From Prevotellaceae bacterium (lineage in GTDB: Bacteria; Bacteroidota; Bacteroidia; Bacteroidales; Bacteroidaceae), in contig JABZLB010000010.1 of the NCBI GenBank assembly GCA_015256945.1, positions 14,462 through 78,461 of the forward strand: a DNA stretch of 64,000 nucleotides, given 5' to 3'. How positions within the stretch are numbered: position 1 is the first letter of the stretch; each line of letters begins with the position of its first letter. Under the pieces are notes generated by a model. That model saw only the letters and a program-made list of their open reading frames with translations. It searched no databases and was not told the origin of the DNA. The position numbers were made by a program, and so were the translations under genes. Of this stretch, positions 18,905-24,851 are shown piece by piece.

Positions 18905-18982
18905 ATATAGTCCGTTGAGGCTCGTATAAGTGGTGATAACAGGTCATCCGCCTTGCGGAAAAACAGTTTATTAGTTAATAAA
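18905..18982 (+). promoter_or_regulatory. 5' leader of the L21-L27 operon (possible autoregulatory RNA)
   Basis: The leader contains a short GC-rich hairpin TCCGC-CTT-GCGGA (about 18948-18960) followed by AAAAA, just ahead of the L21 start. Ribosomal protein leaders often bind the encoded protein for feedback control. No known L21 leader motif was recognised, so this is a suggestion from position and structure only. Confidence 0.3.
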
Positions 18983-19300
18983 ATGTACGCAATCGTAGAA
19001 ATTAACGGTCAGCAGTTTAAGGCAGAAGCTGGTAAGAAGCTTTTTGTTCATCACATGAAAGATGTTGAAGCTGGTGCGACCGTTGAATTTGAAAAGGTTC
19101 TGCTTGTTGACAAAGAAGGAGCAGTAACCGTTGGTGCACCCGTCGTAAATGGTGCAAAAGTAGTAGCAGAAGTGGTGAAACCGCTCGTTAAAGGCGACAA
19201 GGTTGTTGTCTTTAAAATGAAGCGACGTAAGGATTACCGTGTAAAAAACGGTCATCGTGCACAGTTCACCGAGATTGAAGTTAAATCAGTTAACGCTTAA
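18983..19300 (+). CDS. rplU: 50S ribosomal protein L21
   Basis: 105 residues with the family start [20 protein letters not shown] and the basic C-terminal core [20 protein letters not shown] that contacts 23S rRNA. A longer frame opens upstream, but it would add an unrelated N-terminus and start inside the leader, so ATG at 18983 is used. It is followed 17 bases later by rpmA, the near-universal L21-L27 pairing. Confidence 0.97.
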   Translation: MYAIVEINGQQFKAEAGKKLFVHHMKDVEAGATVEFEKVLLVDKEGAVTVGAPVVNGAKVVAEVVKPLVKGDKVVVFKMKRRKDYRVKNGHRAQFTEIEVKSVNA

Positions 19301-19303
19301 AAC

Positions 19304-19310
19304 AAGGAGG
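19304..19310 (+). promoter_or_regulatory. Strong Shine-Dalgarno site (AAGGAGG) for rpmA
   Basis: AAGGAGG ends 7 bases before the rpmA ATG. Most genes in this window lack such a site, so it stands out. Confidence 0.8.
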
Positions 19311-19317
19311 TAATCAA

Positions 19318-19608
19318 ATGGCTCACAAGAAAGGACAAACCAGTTCAAGAAACGGACGTGAATCAGCATCCCAGCGTTTAGGTGTAAAGATTTGGGGCGG
19401 TCAGAAGATTATTGCTGGCAATATCATTGTTCGTCAACGTGGTAACAAGCATTTCCCAGGCGAGAATGTTGCTCAGGGTAAGGACGATACCTTATATGCT
19501 CTTGCAGATGGTGTTGTCTACTTCCACAAGGGAGCTCGTAACAAGAGCACTGTATCTGTGCTGTCACCAGAAGCTTACGCCGAAAAGACTAAAAAGGCTG
19601 AGGCATAG
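19318..19608 (+). CDS. rpmA: 50S ribosomal protein L27
   Basis: 96 residues beginning [20 protein letters not shown], with the [10 protein letters not shown] block and the GNIIVRQRG core of L27, whose N-terminus reaches the peptidyl transferase centre. The N-terminus starts directly at the mature-type sequence, without the cleavable extension found in some Firmicutes. It is second in the rplU-rpmA operon and has a strong ribosome-binding site. A hairpin terminator follows. Confidence 0.97.
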   Translation: MAHKKGQTSSRNGRESASQRLGVKIWGGQKIIAGNIIVRQRGNKHFPGENVAQGKDDTLYALADGVVYFHKGARNKSTVSVLSPEAYAEKTKKAEA

Positions 19609-19641
19609 CAAATAACAAAAAAACTTATTCCAAACAAACAT

Positions 19642-19676
19642 AGAAGCCTGTTCCCTGCATAGGGAGCAGGCTTTCT
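19642..19676 (+). terminator. Terminator of rplU-rpmA
   Basis: A hairpin pairing AGAAGCCTGTTCCCT (19642-19656) with AGGGAGCAGGCTTTCT (19661-19676), with one wobble and one bulge; loop GCAT. Confidence 0.75.
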
Positions 19677-19684
19677 ACGTTATG

Positions 19685-19785
19685 GTAATACCCTGCATCC
19701 TATGTTTTATCCTATGTACAGGATAACGTTAAATAATACGTTAAGCGAAAGTAATACCTTGCATTCTATGTTTTATTCTGTGCGC
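19685..19785 (+). repeat. Imperfect direct repeat, two ~35-bp copies
   Basis: Copies at about 19685-19719 and 19751-19785 share GTAATACC(C/T)TGCAT(C/T)CTATG and then TTTTAT(C/T)CT(A/G)TG. They lie between L27 and the PPOX gene, and their role is unknown. Confidence 0.55.
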
Positions 19786-19957
19786 CGGGTGTTTTTATGT
19801 GGTATAGGCAGGCTTGTAATAGTAGCACCCTGTCATTATAATTCTCTGTATTAATTAAACTTTCCAGTTTGTCTTTACAATGTAAATTTGAAAGCATTTC
19901 TATGATTAATATATAGTTTTTTACAGGTTTGTCTATTATTTTCTTATATATTATCAT

Positions 19958-19965
19958 TATCTTTG
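19958..19965 (+). promoter_or_regulatory. -7 promoter box (TATCTTTG) for the PPOX-family gene
   Basis: TAnnTTTG match 23 bases before the ATG at 19989. It lies inside the longest open frame, which argues against the upstream start. Confidence 0.6.
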
Positions 19966-19988
19966 CTTTATATAAAAGCTTACAAACA

Positions 19989-20492
19989 ATGGAAATGAAG
20001 AATATTAATGCCAGTGTAAGGCGACAGGACAGGCTGTTAGATGACGAGCGTGCCATCGAACTTCTGCGCGAAAGTGAATATGGAGTACTTAGTATGGTGT
20101 CGGAAGGTGAGGGCTATGGCATCCCTGTCAACTATGTATGGGATGGTAAAAACAGCATCTTTATTCATTGTGCACCTGAAGGCCGCAAGCTGAAGGCTAT
20201 CCGGGAAAATCCCAATGTGTCACTTTGTATTATAGGAAACGTCCATCTTTTGCCAAAGAACTTCACTACTGAATATGAGAGTGCCATCTTCTTTGGTAAG
20301 GCACGGATAGATTTAACTGATGATGAGAAAATGGATGCGTTGCACCTTCTTATTGATAAACTTTCACCCGAGTTTAAGGAACTTGGCGATATTTATGCGC
20401 ACAAGAGCTTTCATCGGGTTGAAATTATTCGCGTAGACCTTACCACTTTCAGTGGAAAGCGAAAGAAACTCAAGAAAGCTCCTGTTTACTAA
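19989..20492 (+). CDS. Pyridoxamine 5'-phosphate oxidase family flavoprotein (NimA-like)
   Basis: 167 residues of the split-barrel FMN-binding family. MNASVRRQDRLLDDERAIELL-type N-terminus, EYGVLSMVSEGEGYGIPVNYVW and FIHCAPEGRKLKAIRENPNVSL are the strand and FMN-contact blocks of the NimA-like PPOX group, which includes nitroimidazole reductases and related redox proteins. The residues decisive for 5-nitroimidazole resistance cannot be judged from sequence alone, and the substrate is unknown. The upstream in-frame start at 19929 is rejected because a promoter box lies within it. Confidence 0.85.
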   Translation: MEMKNINASVRRQDRLLDDERAIELLRESEYGVLSMVSEGEGYGIPVNYVWDGKNSIFIHCAPEGRKLKAIRENPNVSLCIIGNVHLLPKNFTTEYESAIFFGKARIDLTDDEKMDALHLLIDKLSPEFKELGDIYAHKSFHRVEIIRVDLTTFSGKRKKLKKAPVY

Positions 20493-20503
20493 ACGGGGCT
20501 TTC
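20474..20503 (+). terminator. Terminator overlapping the PPOX stop codon
   Basis: GAAAGCTCC (20474-20482) pairs with GGGGCTTTC (20495-20503) around an inner GTTTA/AAAC pairing. The stop codon lies inside the loop. Confidence 0.6.
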
Positions 20504-20546
20504 TACTTCTCAATATGATGCCTTAACCTTTTTATTCAATGCTTAT

Positions 20547-22145
20547 ATGCTAAAAAAACTGTTTGTTTTATGGGTTTTGCTTACCATGTTATTTGATGCA
20601 AAAGCCCAGACCATGCAAGAGTTCGCAAAGACGCCGCAAGGGCTTTCACTCACCGCACCCTGTATTTCCTATCGTGATTATTGTGCCTCGCTGTCGTTTT
20701 CGGCTGATAAAAAGCAGGTGTTACTATTGCAAAGAACTGCAGGAAAGGACGGGAAAATTGACGAAAAGGGACTAATGTCGCTCTATCATCAGGGCGATAC
20801 TGTGCCACTATGGACCAAGCCATGCAAGGTGCAAACTACCCTTTCAGTGGGTAGTTCGGTGCTTAATATTCCCCTAAGGTTCCAGACTCGCATCACGCCC
20901 TACGGCATTTTAATGCCTAATGGTTCAAAATATACGATGTTGGGTATGGACGGAACCACAAAGAAATGGGAGCAAAAGCTTTATCCTGTTGCTGTCTTCG
21001 ACTCGTTAGATGTCATCGTTGGCTACACGTCGGCAGTGTCGAATAAGCTGATGGGTATCCGCTTAAGCACGGGAGAGAAGCTTTGGGAGGCCAAGTCGGC
21101 GCACTCCTTATGCTGGGGATGGAAGCGAATGACGATGGCAGGCGATTCGCTGATGGTTGTCGTGAACGACCGTGTAGACTTTATTCATCCGCTCATGGGC
21201 CTTCAAGGGCAGTTCAAGGCGCACACGGGGCTGTCGCAAACAGGCAAGAGTCTGCTCATGGCTTTTGCCGCAGGTCTTGCCTTTGGCGCCGTAGGCATGG
21301 TAGCCGGATATTATCCTTATTATATCCCTGGCATTGACGGCAATGCCATTACTGCTACATCATCGTCAGTTTTATACGATAAGGGGCGGTGCTTCGTGTC
21401 GGATCGTGACAGCATTTATTGCCTTTCCACGACGGGAAAAGCTATGTGGAGCCGTGCGCTTCCCAAGCGTGAGGCTGGCAATGCAGCACTTAAAGTGCAG
21501 GGCGATACGCTGATTATGCTGAACTATGCTTTCGGTTTGCAGGGCGGACACAAGATGAAAGCCGTAGGCCGTCCGTTTGTAGCGGCTTTCAATAAGGCAA
21601 CGGGCGAGCAGCTTTACCTACGTTATCTGACGGAGGATTCGAAAGCAATGGTTGAAGGTTCGCACATAGGCGCATCGTCTGCCTTTCTGATGGTGGCCGA
21701 CCGTATGGCGTATAAGCCTTTCGCCGACAGCACCATGACGGTGCGTCCGTGGAACACAAAGGCTTACGGTGAGCTTGGATGGCTGCCCAGCGACACCGTT
21801 TACACCTTCCGTCAAAACGATGAAGACCTTACGCCGCTGTTCTCAAACGATTCGGTTTGCGTCGTGCAGACATCCAAAGGCCTGCTGAAAGTGGTAGACC
21901 GTCAGCTGAATATTATTGACGATTATCAGGCCGGGAACCTTTATTTCAAGTTTATTCCCTGCGGCTCCTGCTTGGTAGTATATAACAAAATAGTGGGAAA
22001 GGACAGCGATTACTGGATTATTCGCCGTGACGGTACGGGCGTAGCCCATATTGATGTGCCCGTCAACAAGATGCTTTCCCGCGACAACACATTGTACATT
22101 CTGTCATCGGATAAAATATTTACTGTTGACACCACCCGCCTTTAA
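20547..22145 (+). CDS. Exported PQQ-like beta-propeller protein with internal hydrophobic segment
   Basis: 532 residues with a signal peptide (MLKKLFVLWVLLTMLFDAKAQ). Repeated blade-like units follow: MLGMDGTTKKWEQKL, GIRLSTGEKLWEAK, YCLSTTGKAMWSRAL and FNKATGEQLYLRYL. These match the PQQ-like propeller pattern in which a W or Y follows a turn. No quinone ligands were identified. A striking Gly/Ala-rich hydrophobic stretch (LLMAFAAGLAFGAVGMVAGYY, about 232-252) interrupts the blades and could insert in a membrane. The barrel gene follows 20 bases later, suggesting a two-protein envelope unit. Function unknown. Confidence 0.6.
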   Translation: MLKKLFVLWVLLTMLFDAKAQTMQEFAKTPQGLSLTAPCISYRDYCASLSFSADKKQVLLLQRTAGKDGKIDEKGLMSLYHQGDTVPLWTKPCKVQTTLSVGSSVLNIPLRFQTRITPYGILMPNGSKYTMLGMDGTTKKWEQKLYPVAVFDSLDVIVGYTSAVSNKLMGIRLSTGEKLWEAKSAHSLCWGWKRMTMAGDSLMVVVNDRVDFIHPLMGLQGQFKAHTGLSQTGKSLLMAFAAGLAFGAVGMVAGYYPYYIPGIDGNAITATSSSVLYDKGRCFVSDRDSIYCLSTTGKAMWSRALPKREAGNAALKVQGDTLIMLNYAFGLQGGHKMKAVGRPFVAAFNKATGEQLYLRYLTEDSKAMVEGSHIGASSAFLMVADRMAYKPFADSTMTVRPWNTKAYGELGWLPSDTVYTFRQNDEDLTPLFSNDSVCVVQTSKGLLKVVDRQLNIIDDYQAGNLYFKFIPCGSCLVVYNKIVGKDSDYWIIRRDGTGVAHIDVPVNKMLSRDNTLYILSSDKIFTVDTTRL

Positions 22146-22165
22146 CTTTCAAAACGTATTATCTT

Positions 22166-22861
22166 ATGAAAAAAATCTTGTCAATTTTCCTATGTATTGT
22201 ATTTCCCATTGCATCAAATGCCCAGGACATTTTCGAAAGCGCCGAGCACCCTTACCGCCCACAAAGTACGTATGGAAGTTATGTAAAGCCTGGCGTTCAC
22301 CCTTATTTACGCACAGGCGTATCGTGCAACGACTATACCTCAATGCAGGTACGGGGCATTAAAAGCGTCTGGGGCTTCGCAGCTGAAGCCGGTGTTGACT
22401 TTTTCTTTACCGACACATACTTTGGCATTAAGCCTGCCTTGCGCTATATTACAAAGGGTGCAAAGGCGTCGTGGACGCAAGGAGATCCCGCCAATACCAA
22501 AATATACCAGCAGACGTTAGAGCTTCCTCTCGATGTGACAGTGAACTTCAGGCTCAGCGATGACGCCACTTTTCAGGTGGGAATGGGGCCGTATTTCGCC
22601 TACGGCATGGGCGGAACTACTTATTATGACAACCGTTCGTATGCCACGTTCGGTGGTATGGGCACGATGGAAATAAGGGAATTCGACGTGGGTTGCGGTC
22701 TGGTTTGTTCGGCCGTGTACCGTCATTTTACAGCAACTTTGGGTGCCGAGGCGGGCTTTATACCCGTTCGCAGTGGTTATGCAGGTCAGGACGAACACGG
22801 AAAAAACGTGCAATGGCCGCGCAACCGTTCTTTTTATCTGATGCTTGGCTACGAGTTTTAA
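22166..22861 (+). CDS. Outer-membrane beta-barrel (porin-like) protein
   Basis: 231 residues with a signal peptide (MKKILSIFLCIVFPIASNAQ). The body shows regular amphipathic strands (AEAGVDFFFTDTYFGIKPALRY, LELPLDVTVNFRLSDDATFQVGMGPYFAYG) and ends in a phenylalanine (LMLGYEF), as is usual for barrels inserted by BAM. This matches the outer-membrane beta-barrel (PorT/OmpW-like) group common in Bacteroidetes. It directly follows the propeller gene and is probably cotranscribed with it. No specific function can be assigned. Confidence 0.75.
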   Translation: MKKILSIFLCIVFPIASNAQDIFESAEHPYRPQSTYGSYVKPGVHPYLRTGVSCNDYTSMQVRGIKSVWGFAAEAGVDFFFTDTYFGIKPALRYITKGAKASWTQGDPANTKIYQQTLELPLDVTVNFRLSDDATFQVGMGPYFAYGMGGTTYYDNRSYATFGGMGTMEIREFDVGCGLVCSAVYRHFTATLGAEAGFIPVRSGYAGQDEHGKNVQWPRNRSFYLMLGYEF

Positions 22862-22897
22862 CGCCTGTTGTCAGTAAAAGAACCCATCCATAATATA

Positions 22898-22933
22898 AAT
22901 GAGGGAAGTACACATTCGTGTTCTTCCCTCATT
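22898..22933. terminator. Bidirectional terminator
   Basis: A 16-bp stem with one mismatch (22898-22913 with 22918-22933, loop ATTC) between the barrel gene and the convergent Hsp20 gene. Confidence 0.85.
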
Positions 22934-22962
22934 ATTTTATCGCGTAATGTTCAACTTAACGC

Positions 22963-23388
22963 TTAACCTATTTCTATGCGATGTTGTGGTTCGTCATGTT
23001 TTTGCTCTATTTTGGGTAAGTTGATGCGTAGAACGCCATTTTCAACCTTGGCTGAAATCTTGTCGTGGTCAACGTCATCGGGCAGGGCGTAGCTCTGTTC
23101 GTAGTTGCTGTAATTAAACTCACGGCGCAGATAATGCTCCTTTTTGTTATCGTCCCTGTGCTCAAACTTGGCCTCAATCTTTACACAAAGATTCCCGTCA
23201 TTGTCAATATCTATGCGGCAATACTCCTTTTTTAGTCCGGGAGCAGCCACTTCCATTTCATAACTTTTTTCAGTTTCCTTTACATTTACGGCTGGAGCGG
23301 TAGCGTTTAAACGTGGCATCCACTCGGTATTGAGAAAGTCGTCAAACAAGTTCGACATCCAATTGTTGTTTCTTTTTGCTAACATCAT
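22963..23388 (-). CDS. Small heat-shock protein, Hsp20/alpha-crystallin family
   Basis: 141 residues. The alpha-crystallin domain spans about 35-135: PAVNVKETEKSYEMEVAAPGLKKE, EHYLRREFNYSNYEQSYALPDDV and the closing KISAKVENGVLRINLPK with the conserved GVLxIxLPK motif. It is an ATP-independent chaperone that holds unfolding proteins during stress. The start is the ATG at 23388, 8 bases downstream of an AGGAGG Shine-Dalgarno site (23397-23402), not the longest open frame. It is transcribed away from the repeat-bearing intergenic region. Confidence 0.93.
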   Translation of the reverse strand: MMLAKRNNNWMSNLFDDFLNTEWMPRLNATAPAVNVKETEKSYEMEVAAPGLKKEYCRIDIDNDGNLCVKIEAKFEHRDDNKKEHYLRREFNYSNYEQSYALPDDVDHDKISAKVENGVLRINLPKIEQKHDEPQHRIEIG

Positions 23389-23396
23389 ATTCTTTA

Positions 23397-23402
23397 CCTC
23401 CT
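23397..23402 (-). promoter_or_regulatory. Strong Shine-Dalgarno site (AGGAGG) for hsp20
   Basis: On the minus strand AGGAGG lies 8 bases upstream of the hsp20 start codon and fixes the start at 23388. Confidence 0.75.
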
Positions 23403-23541
23403 GATATTCTGTCTTATATTTTATTTGTTTGTTATCTGAATAATCAAAGCCTTTTGAACTTCTTAAATTCACTTTCCCTGTACACAAAGTGTGTGCCGTA
23501 TGAAATTCATGATTTTATATATGCCAGAGTGTCTTAATGTG

Positions 23542-23556
23542 ATGCCAGAATGGCAT
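23542..23556. repeat. Small palindrome ATGCCA-GAA-TGGCAT upstream of hsp20
   Basis: A perfect 6-bp inverted repeat about 155 bases upstream of the Hsp20 start. It could be an operator, but nothing else supports this. Confidence 0.3.
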
Positions 23557-23673
23557 TGTAAAATATCTTTATATTCATTCTAAGGTATTTGGCTGTACAT
23601 CATCATGTTTTTATCAATATAACGTATTGATGGGATATTAAGGATGCAACAGTTCCTGTGTTTGGGCGTGGTA

Positions 23674-23772
23674 TTCGTTGTGTGGCGGCCGTCAACAGCA
23701 CTGTTGACGGCCGTCACACTATGCGTTCGACGGCCGCCGTACGCGCTGCTGACGGCCGCCGAACGATGAGCT
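23674..23772. repeat. GC-rich double-palindrome element, copy A
   Basis: A ~98-bp GC-rich block in AT-rich surroundings between hsp20 and nagB. It holds two hairpin modules built on GGCCGTCAACAGC/CTGTTGACGGCC (about 23686-23716) and GACGGCCGCCG...CTGCTGACGGCCGCCG (about 23729-23761), and ends in CGAACGATGAGC. It aligns along its whole length with the copies at 36.3 and 55.7 kb. The short open frames across it are by-products of its composition. Confidence 0.85.
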
Positions 23773-23949
23773 TTATTGCATAATGCCATGACTTTGTGGT
23801 AATAAGTGATGAGCCTTTATGAAGTTATTTTCCTGTTATACAGGCGTCAGGCATGGCAGTTATGATTTATACCTTAATGCCGGCACGTTAAAAACAGACC
23901 GAAAGGTTTATTTGTCATAATTTGTTTTGCCCCATTGCCGATATTTTAT

Positions 23950-23957
23950 TATTTTTG
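23950..23957 (+). promoter_or_regulatory. -7 promoter box (TATTTTTG) for nagB
   Basis: TAnnTTTG match 28 bases before the nagB start codon. Confidence 0.55.
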
Positions 23958-23985
23958 CATGAAATATATCTAAACTTATAACAGT

Positions 23986-24777
23986 ATGCGAGTAATTATA
24001 GAACAAGATTACGATCGCCTTTCAAAATGGGCTGCAAATCATGTAATTGAACGTATCAACGCTTTTAAACCTACGGCCGAGCGTCCTTTTGTGCTTGGAC
24101 TTCCTACGGGTAGTTCGCCCGAAGGTATGTATGCCGAGCTGGTAAAGGCTTATAAAGAAGGACGTGTAAGCTTTAAATATGTGCTGACGTTTAATATGGA
24201 CGAATATGTGGGTTTACCCGAAAGCCATCCCGAAAGCTATCATAGTTTTATGGCCCGTAACCTGTTCGACCATATCGATTGCCCTAAGGAGAATATCCAT
24301 ATCCTGAACGGTAATGCTAAGGATTTGGAGGCTGAGTGTGCTCACTACGAGCAGATGATTCGCGAAGCAGGTGGTATCGACCTGTTTATTGGCGGCATAG
24401 GTCCTGACGGTCATATCGCTTTTAATGAGCCTTTCTCAAGTCTGGTAAGTCGCACACGCATTAAAACGCTGACTACTGATACAATTATTGCCAACAGTCG
24501 TTTCTTTGATAACGATGTCAATAAAGTGCCCAAGCACGCACTTACGGTTGGTGTGGGCACTGTAATGGATGCCCGTGAGGTAATGATTCTGGTGAACGGC
24601 CATCACAAGAGCCGCGCATTGCAGGCTGCCGTAGAGGGTGCTGTAACACAGGCATGGACCATAAGTGCTCTGCAACAGCATGCACACAGTGTTATTGTAG
24701 CCGATGAACCAGCATGCGATGAATTGAAAGTGAGCACCTATCGCTATTTCAAGGATATTGAAAAAGATAATATCTAA
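23986..24777 (+). CDS. nagB: Glucosamine-6-phosphate deaminase
   Basis: 263 residues. It converts glucosamine-6-phosphate to fructose-6-phosphate and ammonia, the last step of amino-sugar catabolism. Key blocks are [13 protein letters not shown] (phosphate loop), [11 protein letters not shown] with the catalytic Asp, and [14 protein letters not shown] with the catalytic Asp/His/Glu region. Length and N-terminus ([20 protein letters not shown]) match the family. It stands alone here, without nagA or a regulator, downstream of GC-rich repeat copy A. Confidence 0.96.
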   Translation: MRVIIEQDYDRLSKWAANHVIERINAFKPTAERPFVLGLPTGSSPEGMYAELVKAYKEGRVSFKYVLTFNMDEYVGLPESHPESYHSFMARNLFDHIDCPKENIHILNGNAKDLEAECAHYEQMIREAGGIDLFIGGIGPDGHIAFNEPFSSLVSRTRIKTLTTDTIIANSRFFDNDVNKVPKHALTVGVGTVMDAREVMILVNGHHKSRALQAAVEGAVTQAWTISALQQHAHSVIVADEPACDELKVSTYRYFKDIEKDNI

Positions 24778-24793
24778 TTAAGTTCTTTTGTAT

Positions 24794-24828
24794 AAAAGGG
24801 GAAAGCGCATGGCGGTGTTTTCCCCTTT
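24794..24828 (+). terminator. Terminator of nagB
   Basis: AAAGGGGAAA (24795-24804) pairs with TTTCCCCTTT (about 24819-24828). It overlaps the region where the longest frame of the next gene would begin. Confidence 0.7.
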
Positions 24829-24851
24829 CTTTGTCTTTACCTGTTACCTTT

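Noticed and set aside
19766..20056. Minus-strand frame of 96 codons over the PPOX promoter
   Set aside because: It overlaps the promoter and start of the PPOX gene and looks like no known protein.
23580..23789. Open frame on the minus strand across the GC-rich repeat (69 codons)
   Set aside because: It follows the repeat, has no signal, promoter or family match, and the same artefact appears at the 55.7 kb copy.
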